A DNA stretch of 33,171 nt from Oscillospiraceae bacterium (GCA_902362965.1 CABIYQ010000017.1:1-33171), one strand, 5' to 3'. Positions 1 through 6,730 are shown, counted from the first letter of the stretch. Made by a program: numbers and translations. Notes: generated from the letters alone by a model not told the origin.

Positions 1-70
1 CGGAAGTCCGAAAATTTGCAGAGGATTTTCAGCAATTATGTAAATTTTTGTAAAAGCGTCCCCCGAAAGA

Positions 71-1225
71 TTATGATACGAACAATACATACGCCGTTTT
101 TCCCGCCTCAACTATTACTGTCTTATCACGGACATTTGTGTAAATACTTGAGGTTTTCTCCGAAACCTTGTATGTGCCGGGCTTAAGACCGGGTATTCTG
201 ATATATCCGTCTTTGCCTGTGGTGTAGTCTCCGTCGATTCCGTTACCGGTAATATGGAATGTAATTCCTTCCACCTTGTTATCGTCCGGAGAACTTTTCT
301 TTATCCACAGGCTGCCGTTTTCTACGCCCTTTACAGCTGCGTAATAATCACGGGGATCAGCCTGAAGCTTGGTGATAGTCTGATTGTTTGATCCGTTTGT
401 CAGTACGAGCATTCCACAGCGTTCGCCGGAAGCGTTGACATTGTTTTGCTTCATAGTTATCAATTTGTTGGCTTCAGCCTTGACTTTCAGCTGTGTTGCT
501 GATTTTGAAACAACTGAACCGTCCTTGACTGTAACGTCGAAATTATTCAGCTGACCGTTTTTGTCAGTGAATGTGTATGTTCCATCGCTGCCGCATTTTA
601 AAGCATTTTCCTTTGCTAAAGAATCCTTTTTGTAAGCAAAAGAAACTTCTTTACTACCAGTTTTGATATTTTTTTCATAGGATTCATAAAAATTTTTGAC
701 CTGTTTGCATACTTCGGCATTTTTAAAATTGTTTAAAACATCCTTTACAGGCGTATAGCCGTTGGAAATACGGTTAAATTGTGCGTCTCTCTGACCTGCA
801 ATAACCTCCCACACCAATAACTGTGTTGCTATATATTGCGGAAGATATTCCGAATAGCTGTAAAGGTTTGATGGTTTCTTTGCGTAGGCATACAAGAATA
901 TTTGACCAAGCAAAGTTTCCTGATTATCTGACAAATAAATCGTTCATTCCTTGTACTTGAACGAATTTATCGGCTTGCCCGGTTCCAGACAATATGCTAT
1001 ATCTCCGTTATGGGCGATGATATACCACAGTCCGCCTGCGATTTTACCGTTTTTGGATATCTGGGTTCTGCTTTTCTGACCGTATCCGTCAGGGGCAGGC
1101 AGAGTTACAATTTCATAATCCGAAGCGGCTGAAACCTGAGTGAACGTCTGTAACGGCAATGCCGAACAAAGCATCATTACAGCTGTTACTATCAGCAAAA
1201 GCTTTTTACAGAATTTTTGTTTCAT
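71..1225 (-). pseudogene. Thioester-domain (TED) / Cna-B surface adhesin, interrupted by one in-frame TGA
   Basis: Secreted adhesin of the kind carried by Firmicutes ICEs. The start at 1225 is preferred because AAAGGA lies about 7 bases upstream of that ATG. A signal peptide (Lys-rich start, hydrophobic core, VSAA cleavage region) is followed by the YCLEPGK motif with the thioester Cys, then a TGA at 944-946. The same frame continues from 943 with no further stop to 71, and carries the partner ATQLLVWE motif (thioester Gln) and a C-terminal SpaA/Cna-B domain (IKKSS near the start, KVSEKT near the end). Known for the family: the Cys-Gln thioester binds host or fibre surfaces covalently. The stop falls between Cys and Gln, so neither half can form the bond alone. 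No sortase motif or stalk follows, so the 3' end may also be shortened. A sequencing error is the main alternative to a nonsense mutation. Confidence 0.8.
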
Positions 1226-1227
1226 TT

Positions 1228-1302
1228 TCATTTCCTTTCTTTTCGGCATATGCCGTTAATACGCATTTGCGGGCAATTTACAGCCCGTTTGAAATCGTGC
1301 AT
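1228..1302 (-). CDS. Possible 24-codon leader ORF overlapping the adhesin start
   Basis: A short ORF starts at ATG 1302 with GGGAG nine bases upstream. It ends in TGA at 1228-1230, just inside the adhesin start region (ATGAAAATG), so ribosomes ending here could re-initiate on the adhesin. The peptide is basic, has two Cys, and matches no family I know. It could be a chance ORF in the 5' leader. Confidence 0.25.
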   Translation of the reverse strand: MHDFKRAVNCPQMRINGICRKERK

Positions 1303-1548
1303 ATAGCATCACTCCCTTCACTGGATTTGCGCATTACAGAGCCTTGCAGACGGCTCTGCGATTAAATACGGAGTGGAAATGAAAATTAAGCGTATGCCCT
1401 GAGAGCAATTTTAAGGCGGTTTTTAGACGCTTTAAAATTTAGGGTGTAATTTTGTGAAAAAACTCCTTTCGTTGATTCTGAGGCTTGCTGGTGCCCTCTA
1501 CGGCGATTTTATAGCTATTTATGAAAAACCATTTGGATTTATATCAAA
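1303..1548. other. Leader region without a convincing gene
   Basis: This lies between two minus-strand genes. It has a hairpin with arms CAGAGCC (1337-1343) and GGCTCTG (1352-1358), and on the minus strand an AAAGGAG box near 1465 not followed by ATG. It looks like an ICE-type untranslated leader or a vestige of a lost small gene; no family was recognised. Confidence 0.4.
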
Positions 1549-2586
1549 TTACAGTCCGGAAAAAGAATTTGTAAGGGATTTTATTTCTTCTATGTCGAAA
1601 GAATACTGTTTGGTTTCAGCCTGATCAGCGTCACGAGCATAATAGCAGTCCATTGTTGACGGAGCGTTGAATAGTGACGTCAGCAGATATGCCCTTATGT
1701 TTCTGGGCTTGTCTGCATTTTTATTCAGGCATTCCAGAACATAGGCAATATGCTTGTCCGTCAATTGTTTAAATCTTTGAATGACTTCCTCCAACGGTTT
1801 GTTTTCTCCGCCTATGCGGATACTTTGTGAACGGCTTGACATAACGTCTGCCAGAATATTGATAATGCTGTTTATCTGCTTTTTGTCAGCTTTATTCCTG
1901 CTGATGAGGTTTTCATAACTTAGCTGTTTTTTTAGTTCAGCTTTGATTTCTTTTCTGTCAATCTTATCAATCGAATCCATTTCATCGCATCTATATGTAT
2001 TATTAATATTATTATTATCTTGATAAGATTGATTAATAGAATTATTATTTAATTGATTATTATTTAATTTATTTTTGGCCACTTTCCAATTATCCACTTC
2101 TCGCTCGTCCACATCTGGAAAATCGGTAAGTGGGTTTTTATCCACTTTCTGATTTTCGGTAAGTGGTTTTTTGTCCACTTCCTGATTTTCGGAAAGTGGT
2201 TCTTTTGATCCACTTTCCGATTTTTGGTAAGTGGGTTTGGTATTTACTTTCTTATCATTGAAAAATTCTTCTTGTCGTTCTTCACGGAAAATGGGAATAC
2301 CGCTAATTTCATATTTCCAATCTAAAACTACTCCTTTATCGTTGGTTATTCTGGCGCGCCTAAGATATCCTGCTTTTTCCAGTTTTTTCAGTGTTGAATA
2401 AACTTTAGATTTTCCACATGGCAAAATTGACGCTAATCCTATTCCTGAAAAATCCCATCCATCTGGAAGAGACAGCATAGTGACTAATAATCCTCTTTCT
2501 TGAATGTCCAAATTAATATCTCTTAGGCAATCATTTTCTATGTGAGTAAATCCATTTCCTGATGAAATTCGCTTAATTACTGGCAT
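1549..2586 (-). CDS. Replication initiator-like protein (winged helix plus DUF6017)
   Basis: Probable plasmid/ICE replication protein. The first ~100 residues form a winged-helix module of the HTH_36/DnaD-like kind (LDIQERGLLVTMLSLPDGWD, then KVYSTLKKLEKAGYL). A low-complexity linker follows with PLTENQxVDK-type repeats and Asn-rich runs. The C-terminus matches DUF6017 (IRIGGENKPLEEVIQRF, RNIRAYLLTSLFNAP, YYARD), a domain found in 'replication initiator protein A' of Firmicutes ICEs. The start at 2586 is preferred over 2595 because AAAGGA is eight bases upstream, while the 2595 ATG is fused to the RBS. It overlaps the upstream gene by 14 bases, suggesting translational coupling. The role is inferred from the family; origin binding is not shown by sequence. 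Confidence 0.8.
   Translation of the reverse strand: MPVIKRISSGNGFTHIENDCLRDINLDIQERGLLVTMLSLPDGWDFSGIGLASILPCGKSKVYSTLKKLEKAGYLRRARITNDKGVVLDWKYEISGIPIFREERQEEFFNDKKVNTKPTYQKSESGSKEPLSENQEVDKKPLTENQKVDKNPLTDFPDVDEREVDNWKVAKNKLNNNQLNNNSINQSYQDNNNINNTYRCDEMDSIDKIDRKEIKAELKKQLSYENLISRNKADKKQINSIINILADVMSSRSQSIRIGGENKPLEEVIQRFKQLTDKHIAYVLECLNKNADKPRNIRAYLLTSLFNAPSTMDCYYARDADQAETKQYSFDIEEIKSLTNSFSGL
2119..2240. repeat. Iteron-like tandem repeats inside the replication gene
   Basis: About 3.5 imperfect units of 31-35 bases, each with GATTTTCGG(T/A)AAGTGG followed by a short AT-rich spacer and CCACTT, so every unit also contains an inverted repeat (AAGTGG/CCACTT). On the coding strand the units encode xPLTENQxVDK. 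The RepA_N plasmid family is known to place its origin repeats inside the rep gene; by analogy these could be initiator binding sites. Degenerate further CCACTT copies lie at 2090-2115. Confidence 0.6.
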
Positions 2587-2896
2587 TAAATACATCCTTT
2601 CTGTTATTTGGCTCTATCCAATGCATTTTTCTTACAAGAGATTTTTTATTTACAACATAAGCACCTTTTGAATCTCTGTAAATATACCCTTTATTTTCTA
2701 GTTCCTTGAACGCTTTTTTTAGTTCTGTTATATTTCCCGCAGGAAATTTATTATGAAATTGTTTAATTGTTATATGATCACAGTTTGGCAAATTTACCAT
2801 CTGACTTAAAATTCCTTGTGCTTCAAATGATATTGACTGAATAAATTCAAGTTTTAATGATATCATTCCCGTTGATAAATTATTATTTATTTGCAT
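2573..2896 (-). CDS. Small winged-helix DNA-binding protein
   Basis: About 107 residues. The start at 2896 is chosen because AGGAGG sits six bases upstream; the longer frame to 2926 runs through that RBS. The fold looks like the same winged-helix type as the next gene: FEAQGILSQMVNLPNC, then ITELKKAFKELENKGYIYR for the recognition helix and wing. It is the first of two coupled genes and overlaps the DUF6017 gene. It may regulate or assist replication. It could also be a split-off copy of the partner's N-terminal domain. Confidence 0.6.
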   Translation of the reverse strand: MQINNNLSTGMISLKLEFIQSISFEAQGILSQMVNLPNCDHITIKQFHNKFPAGNITELKKAFKELENKGYIYRDSKGAYVVNKKSLVRKMHWIEPNNRKDVFNASN

Positions 2897-2957
2897 AATT
2901 GACCTCCTTTTTAAATCTTTTGACAATCTTATATTTTTTAATTATTAACTTATTCAT
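2883..2957 (-). CDS. Possible 24-codon leader ORF before the winged-helix gene
   Basis: ATG at 2957 is preceded by AGAAAGGA at good spacing. The peptide is Lys/Ile-rich and its stop lies 13 bases inside the next gene, spanning that gene's RBS. This resembles a coupling leader peptide and matches the length of the one before the adhesin, but AT-rich sequence can give this by chance. Confidence 0.25.
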   Translation of the reverse strand: MNKLIIKKYKIVKRFKKEVNYANK

Positions 2958-2993
2958 AGTTATTCCTTTCTCTAAATTATTTATTTTAGTATA

Positions 2994-3022
2994 TTGCACA
3001 ACTTGATTAATTGTGATATAAT
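2994..3022 (+). promoter_or_regulatory. Sigma-A promoter for the recombinase operon
   Basis: TTGCAC at 2994-2999, a 17-base spacer, TATAAT at 3017-3022. It drives the 55-codon ORF and the serine recombinase, divergent from the replication genes. Confidence 0.7.
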
Positions 3023-3089
3023 CAATAACAGAAATTTACAAATTTCGACAAATCAGTATTGATTATCCATGGAGGTATAAAAGACAAAA

Positions 3090-3257
3090 ATGATTAAAAT
3101 TAAATATAAAAAAATATCAGAATCTTCCCTGAACTATTTTTCAAAAATGATTTATTCCGATATTCAAAAATTCTATAAAAATGAGACAGTCTGTAAAAAT
3201 ATTCAGCACACAAATTACGATAGAAATACAATGAACGAAAGGATTTCGCAAAAATGA
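3090..3257 (+). CDS. Small basic protein translationally coupled to the recombinase
   Basis: A 55-codon ORF with GGAGG at 3071-3075 (spacing a little long at 14 bases). Its TGA overlaps the recombinase start as ATGA, a classic coupling arrangement. The peptide is rich in Lys, Tyr and Ile, has one Cys, no signal peptide and no membrane segment. I recognise no family. By position it could be an excisionase-like directionality factor, which are typically small, basic and encoded beside the recombinase; that is inference from context only. Confidence 0.5.
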   Translation: MIKIKYKKISESSLNYFSKMIYSDIQKFYKNETVCKNIQHTNYDRNTMNERISQK

Positions 3258-4624
3258 ACGTAGTTATTTATGCACGGTATTCATGTGATAATCAGCGTGA
3301 AGAAAGTATTGATGGACAAATTCGTGAATGTAAACAGTATGCTGACAGAAATGATATGTGTATTATCGGCGAATACATAGATCGTGCATTTTCTGCCAAA
3401 ACCGATAATCGTCCTGAATTTCAAAAAATGATTAATGACAGCTATTCAAAAAAATTTCAAGCTATTGTTGTCTGGAAGTTGGATCGTTTTGCTCAAAACA
3501 GATATGACAGCGCTAGATACAAAACCATATTGAAGAAAAACATGGTTGAAGTTATTTCCGCTACTGAAGTAATATCCAAAGGTGCAGAAGGAATTATTTT
3601 AGAAGCTGTTTTAGAGGGTTATGCCGAATATTATTCCGCTGATCTTTCAGAAAAGGTAATCAGAGGAATGACCGAAAACGCTTTGAAGTGCAAGTATAAC
3701 GGCGGTAATGTTCCTATCGGTTATTTTATAGATGCAAATAAAAATTATCAGATAGATAAACTTACAGCACCGTTTGTAAAAGATGCATTTGAAATGTACG
3801 ATTCCAACGTAACAATGAAAAAAATAACAGAATACCTTAATCAAAAAGGCGTTAGAACTAGTAAAAATAAACTTATCAGTATTCGTACTATGTCAACTAT
3901 TTTCAGAAACAGAAAATATATTGGCGAATACAAATACAGAGATATCATTGTTCCTAATGGCATTCCCCAAATTATAAATAAAAATTTATTTAACAGAGTA
4001 CAGGAACGATTAAATAATAATCAAAGAAATTCTAATCCTGATTTGAAAAATAAATATATTCTTTCTTCAAAATTAAAATGCGGTAATTGCAATTCGTTTA
4101 TGAATGGGGAATCCGGTACTAGTAAAACCGGAAAAGTGTATAATTACTATAAATGCTCATCCGTAAAACGTCATTTAGGTTGTGATATGAAAAGCATTAG
4201 AAAGGAAGATGTCGAACAAATAGTTTTAGAAAAAATAATAGCCTATTTGTTTACGGATAAAAATATAGATAAAATTACTGATGCTGTATTGAAAATTAAT
4301 AAAAAAGAAAATGCATTTATATTGCTTTTAAAAAAGCAATATAAATGCATTGTAAATAATAATATCGTTGATGCAATCGCACAAGGAATTTTCTCTAATT
4401 CTGTTCAGGAAAAATTAACGGAACTTGAACAAAAAAAGATCGAAATAGAAAATCAGATTAAAATAGAAAAAGAAAATTTATCTAATTCTAAATTAACTAG
4501 AAGTCAAATAAAATATTGGCTTTTTAATATTTTGACTTTACTGCCGAATGATAAAAAATCTTTACTGATTGACACTTTTGTTGATGAAATTATTTATTTT
4601 CCTAACGATTCTGATAAGCCATGA
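3254..4624 (+). CDS. Large serine recombinase (site-specific integrase)
   Basis: Catalyses integration and excision of the mobile element through a 5'-phosphoserine intermediate. Domains: resolvase catalytic domain at about residues 1-140 with nucleophile Ser10 in ARYSCDNQ, a conserved KLDRFAQNR stretch at 75-83, Recombinase DNA-binding domain at about 150-255, zinc ribbon with Cys276, Cys279, Cys301 and Cys310, then a Lys/Glu-rich coiled coil around 385-420. At 456 residues it is complete for a TnpX/Tn4451-type enzyme. RBS AAAGGA is about 12 bases upstream, and the ATGA overlap with the previous ORF suggests coupling. It is intact although much nearby ICE sequence is decayed, so the element it belongs to may still move. 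Its att sites were not identified. Confidence 0.9.
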   Translation: MNVVIYARYSCDNQREESIDGQIRECKQYADRNDMCIIGEYIDRAFSAKTDNRPEFQKMINDSYSKKFQAIVVWKLDRFAQNRYDSARYKTILKKNMVEVISATEVISKGAEGIILEAVLEGYAEYYSADLSEKVIRGMTENALKCKYNGGNVPIGYFIDANKNYQIDKLTAPFVKDAFEMYDSNVTMKKITEYLNQKGVRTSKNKLISIRTMSTIFRNRKYIGEYKYRDIIVPNGIPQIINKNLFNRVQERLNNNQRNSNPDLKNKYILSSKLKCGNCNSFMNGESGTSKTGKVYNYYKCSSVKRHLGCDMKSIRKEDVEQIVLEKIIAYLFTDKNIDKITDAVLKINKKENAFILLLKKQYKCIVNNNIVDAIAQGIFSNSVQEKLTELEQKKIEIENQIKIEKENLSNSKLTRSQIKYWLFNILTLLPNDKKSLLIDTFVDEIIYFPNDSDKP

Positions 4625-4709
4625 GTTCGATTGTATGGAAATTGGGCTTTCAGATTATGTACCGAACATAAAATTTTGCAAAAAATCCGGACAACTTTTA
4701 CAAAAAGAA

Positions 4710-4738
4710 TTGACAAAATAACATTGATAGCGTATAAT
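4710..4738 (+). promoter_or_regulatory. Consensus promoter for the RHH/DUF7832-like pair
   Basis: TTGACA (4710-4715), a 17-base spacer, TATAAT (4733-4738); both boxes are perfect. Confidence 0.8.
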
Positions 4739-4774
4739 TAAAGTAATGGGTACAATACGAAAGGATTGATTTCT

Positions 4775-4987
4775 ATGTACTATAATGAAAAACGAAAAGC
4801 AATCACGGCAAAGTATGTTAAAACGCACCTTGACGATATCAAGATTCGTGTTCCAAAGGGTGAACGAGAGAAACTAAAAGCTGTCGCTGCTGAAATGGGC
4901 ATGAGCATGAATCAGATGTTTATCAAGGCTGTGGAGGAATATATTGAGAAGAACTATAAACCAGAAGCAGAAAATAAAATAGATTGA
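4775..4987 (+). CDS. Ribbon-helix-helix (Arc/MetJ-type) protein, antitoxin- or CopG-like
   Basis: A 70-residue cytoplasmic DNA-binding protein. After a basic start comes a beta strand DIKIRVPKGE and two helices REKLKAVAAEMGMSMNQMF and IKAVEEYIEKNY, the arrangement of RHH repressors. The ATG at 4775 is used because AAGGA is nine bases upstream; a TTG three codons earlier has no RBS. It has its own consensus promoter and is followed 27 bases later by a second gene, so the pair may be toxin-antitoxin-like with RHH autorepression. The partner does not resemble a known toxin, so a simple regulator is equally possible. Confidence 0.75.
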   Translation: MYYNEKRKAITAKYVKTHLDDIKIRVPKGEREKLKAVAAEMGMSMNQMFIKAVEEYIEKNYKPEAENKID

Positions 4988-5014
4988 CAAATCGGAATTT
5001 GGAGGAGCAAAATA

Positions 5015-5470
5015 ATGGCAATCGACAAAGCTGACTGGCACTGGGATAGTGCTGAGAAAACATATCGAAAAAAGCACAATATTACAGGAGAACTTACGGA
5101 GGAACAGATTGAAAAAATTTGGTTGTATGCTTCAAATCATATCGGCTTATTTATCAAATGGGTGATTAACAATAATTTTCAGGGAGAAGATGCAGACGCA
5201 GAAGATTGTCAAAAAGTTCGTGACGGACTCATGACCGGCTCTGAATATTTAATGTACGATTTAGATGGTAAACTCTTGGAGGAAGATGTAAATACAGATA
5301 TTCTTGAATTTGTCAGACAGTACTACGGAAATGAGTATTTCAATGATTACTGTGAAACTTGTCCATGTGATATTTCATGTGATCTGTATGATTTCATTTC
5401 CGGTATAAATGATTACAACGCTTTAAAAGTACGGATTGATGCTGCATATAAAAAATTTAAAGAAAAGTAA
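5015..5470 (+). CDS. DUF7832-like protein of unknown function
   Basis: 151 residues, cytoplasmic, acidic, no signal peptide. The start AIDKADWHWDSAE, the NHIGLFIKWVINNN helix and the EFVRQYYGNEYFNDY segment resemble a family I know as DUF7832, found in bacterial gene neighbourhoods with immunity proteins. A Cys cluster (CETCPCDISC) near residues 120-130 could bind metal. RBS GGAGG is nine bases before ATG. It shares a promoter with the upstream RHH gene. A role as an immunity protein is suggested by the immunity array starting 2.6 kb away, but this is inference. Confidence 0.6.
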   Translation: MAIDKADWHWDSAEKTYRKKHNITGELTEEQIEKIWLYASNHIGLFIKWVINNNFQGEDADAEDCQKVRDGLMTGSEYLMYDLDGKLLEEDVNTDILEFVRQYYGNEYFNDYCETCPCDISCDLYDFISGINDYNALKVRIDAAYKKFKEK

Positions 5471-5490
5471 ATTAGTATTTATGGAGGTAT

Positions 5491-5525
5491 TTATCTTCCT
5501 TATTTTCTAAAAATAAGGAAGATAA
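5491..5525. terminator. Perfect 16-bp inverted repeat after the DUF7832-like gene
   Basis: Arms at 5491-5506 and 5510-5525 pair perfectly around a three-base loop (CTA). It is AT-rich and has no T-run after it, so it may be an mRNA 3' stabiliser, a weak terminator or a small palindromic insertion. A GGAGG box (5483-5487) just before it has no start codon downstream. Confidence 0.45.
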
Positions 5526-5563
5526 CAAAAGTGAGTTTATCGATGTAAAGATTGAAAAGTTAA

Positions 5564-5749
5564 TTGAATGGAATGAACCAAATGTCCGGATTCATACAAG
5601 CTTACTATGCTTTGCTTGAATTCCTCTGTATACTTGGTGTTTTCCATGTGATTCTATCCTTTTTTATATTATACCATCTTTTGCCTTTGGGTGTCATATT
5701 TTTTAGTATTGCATCACTATTAATAGTGCTTGGGAGCACTTTGCGGTGA
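5564..5749 (+). CDS. Possible small membrane protein
   Basis: 61 codons with two hydrophobic segments (LLEFLCILGVFHVILSFF and LLPLGVIFFSIASLLIVLG). No good RBS precedes the ATG. A second frame across 5510-5620 reads acidic, protein-like sequence (SEFIDVKIEKLIEWNEPNV), so this stretch may be the remnant of a different gene. Treat it as weak. Confidence 0.25.
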   Translation: MNGMNQMSGFIQAYYALLEFLCILGVFHVILSFFILYHLLPLGVIFFSIASLLIVLGSTLR

Positions 5750-5808
5750 AAATTACCAGTTGTATATTATGTGGTAAAATTAATTTCTGATAAAATGATG
5801 AAATAGTG

Positions 5809-5837
5809 TTGACTATGTAAAAAATATATGATATAAT
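5809..5837 (+). promoter_or_regulatory. Promoter of small RNA candidate
   Basis: TTGACT (5809-5814), a 17-base spacer, TATAAT (5832-5837). No ORF follows for about 180 bases, but a structured stretch with a terminator does. Confidence 0.7.
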
Positions 5838-5843
5838 ACAAAT

Positions 5844-5925
5844 ATCAGCGAAAGCTGAAATATTATAAGAAAGTACAAAATATTTTTTCTACGCATTGAA
5901 GCTCGGTGAATAACTGGGCTTTTGA
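5844..5925 (+). ncRNA. Candidate small RNA with GNRA hairpin and terminator
   Basis: Starting about seven bases after a strong promoter, the sequence has a CAGC-GAAA-GCTG hairpin with a GNRA tetraloop (5846-5857), an unstructured A/T stretch, and a hairpin AAGCTC (5899-5904)/GGGCTT (5916-5921) running into TTTTG. It holds no ORF with an RBS. A promoter-to-terminator unit of about 80 bases is what a trans-acting or antisense RNA looks like. No Rfam family was recognised. Confidence 0.45.
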
Positions 5926-5954
5926 TGTATAATATAGTAAATAAAAGTAGTTTA

Positions 5955-5983
5955 TTGACAAAATATAGCGAAAGTAATATAAT
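5955..5983 (+). promoter_or_regulatory. Promoter for the Cys-rich miniprotein
   Basis: TTGACA (5955-5960), a 17-base spacer, TATAAT (5978-5983); both boxes perfect. Confidence 0.75.
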
Positions 5984-6017
5984 TAAATATATAAAATTAT
6001 TAAGGGGATTATAGTAA

Positions 6018-6224
6018 ATGTATATAATAAAACCACATTTTGATTATTGTCCGATACAGAAAACAGAATATTTTGTCAATGTAAGATATAAAATAAGCGA
6101 TGTGAATACATATAAAAAGGTCTCAATGGAATGTGTATATCAGGAGTTTTATAAGCAGAATTGTCCAAAAAGAAATAATTGTCCTATTTATAAATCAGCT
6201 GATGTGATTGTAGTGAATAAATAA
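6018..6224 (+). CDS. Four-cysteine miniprotein, unknown function
   Basis: 68 residues with RBS AGGGGAT nine bases before ATG and its own consensus promoter. Cys11, Cys39, Cys49 and Cys55, two of them in CP motifs (YCPIQ and NCPIY), could form a small zinc-binding fold. There is no signal peptide or membrane segment. A cassette-boundary palindrome begins at its stop codon. I recognise no family; similar short Cys-rich ORFs occur in Clostridia mobile regions. Confidence 0.55.
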   Translation: MYIIKPHFDYCPIQKTEYFVNVRYKISDVNTYKKVSMECVYQEFYKQNCPKRNNCPIYKSADVIVVNK

Positions 6225-6245
6225 AAATTCGCCAATGGCGAATTT
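6225..6245. repeat. Palindrome AAATTCGCCAATGGCGAATTT, copy 1
   Basis: Ten-base arms around a single central A. It lies immediately after the miniprotein gene and 11 bases before the antisense RNA promoter. Further copies are at 6596 and 7513. Confidence 0.8.
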
Positions 6246-6256
6246 AAGGAAAGGTC

Positions 6257-6285
6257 TTGACATTACATAAAAATATTGTTATAAT
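6257..6285 (+). promoter_or_regulatory. Promoter of the putative antitoxin RNA
   Basis: TTGACA (6257-6262), a 17-base spacer, TATAAT (6280-6285). Confidence 0.8.
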
Positions 6286-6291
6286 AATAAA

Positions 6292-6378
6292 AAAAGGGGC
6301 ACACTGATAGACGGTTATCCTCCATGTAGTTTAACTAAATAAACCGCAAGTTTGGAGACTGGGCGGTTTATTTCTTTA
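6292..6378 (+). ncRNA. Putative antitoxin RNA of a type I toxin-antitoxin locus
   Basis: A short transcript expected from the promoter at 6257 to the bidirectional terminator at 6337-6373. It converges on the toxin mRNA and overlaps its 3' end. Near its 5' end TTATCCTCC (6315-6323) could pair with the toxin Shine-Dalgarno GGAGGTGATA with a two-base bulge, which would block translation. This matches the logic of the Fst/par family (two convergent RNAs sharing a terminator, antisense pairing at the SD). The ends are estimated from promoter spacing. Confidence 0.55.
6337..6373. terminator. Shared bidirectional terminator
   Basis: Arms AAATAAACCGC (6337-6347) and GCGGTTTATTT (6363-6373) form an 11-bp stem with a 15-base loop, A/T-rich on both outer sides. 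It ends the plus-strand antitoxin RNA and the minus-strand toxin mRNA. Confidence 0.75.
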
Positions 6379-6445
6379 TGTTCTTGATTACTTCATTTAC
6401 AGTAACAAGAAGCAGGATAGTGAGAACTAAATATGTAAGTTCCAT
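6368..6445 (-). CDS. Small hydrophobic toxin-like peptide (25 aa)
   Basis: A 25-codon ORF with a near-perfect RBS (AGGGAGGTGAT, followed by AGGT before ATG). The peptide is a single hydrophobic segment (YLVLTILLLVTV) followed by a basic tail ending IKNIKK, the layout of Fst/TxpA/holin-like type I toxins that insert in the membrane. It has its own consensus promoter at 6558-6586, a leader of about 105 bases that contains TTCCCTCC able to pair with the SD and hide it, and a terminator overlapping its stop. It is too short for standard gene calling. Toxicity is inferred from architecture, not from a recognised sequence match. Confidence 0.6.
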   Translation of the reverse strand: MELTYLVLTILLLVTVNEVIKNIKK

Positions 6446-6557
6446 ACCTATCACCTCCCTGCCAGCTTATTTCGCCTGCCCGTTAGGGGACGATCAATTA
6501 GCTTATGGCGTAAGGAGGGAACAACCGCCTACCGTTTAGAGTATGCCCATGCATTAA

Positions 6558-6586
6558 ATTATACCATAGATATCGAATTTTGTCAA
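6558..6586 (-). promoter_or_regulatory. Promoter of the toxin mRNA
   Basis: On the minus strand TTGACA (6586-6581), a 17-base spacer, TATAAT (6563-6558); both boxes perfect. The expected start is near 6551. Confidence 0.8.
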
Positions 6587-6595
6587 TTTATTCAT

Positions 6596-6614
6596 AATTC
6601 GCCAATGGCGAATT
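6596..6614. repeat. Palindrome AATTCGCCAATGGCGAATT, copy 2
   Basis: Same 17-base core as copy 1. It separates the toxin promoter from the promoter of the next RNA candidate; TTGACA again follows 12 bases later, as after copy 1. Confidence 0.8.
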
Positions 6615-6626
6615 TTATAACAACAC

Positions 6627-6654
6627 TTGACAATAATAAAAAGTGGTGTATAAT
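6627..6654 (+). promoter_or_regulatory. Promoter of second cassette RNA
   Basis: TTGACA (6627-6632), a 16-base spacer, TATAAT (6649-6654). Confidence 0.7.
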
Positions 6655-6660
6655 AATCAC

Positions 6661-6730
6661 AAAAGATATAGTATCTAAAGCCACTGGTTTCACGAAAAAA
6701 GCCTAGAGGATTACGCCCTCTAGGCTTTAA
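6661..6730 (+). ncRNA. Candidate small RNA ending in a strong hairpin
   Basis: From the promoter at 6627 a transcript of about 70 bases would end at a perfect 12-bp hairpin (AAAGCCTAGAGG 6698-6709 with CCTCTAGGCTTT 6717-6728). No ORF is present. On the minus strand the hairpin is followed by six T, so it would also stop minus-strand transcription; a second, degenerate type I toxin-antitoxin unit is possible, but I find no peptide with an RBS opposite it. Confidence 0.4.

Noticed and set aside
944..946. TGA recoded as tryptophan or selenocysteine in the adhesin
   Set aside because: Other genes in the window end normally at TGA (for example the GH3 and TetR genes), and no SECIS-like hairpin was identified directly downstream.
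2119..2240. CRISPR array
   Set aside because: The tandem units are in-frame coding repeats without unique spacers, and no cas gene is present.
5844..5925. tracrRNA or tRNA
   Set aside because: A promoter, GNRA hairpin and terminator are present, but there is no cloverleaf, no repeat-antirepeat and no cas locus.
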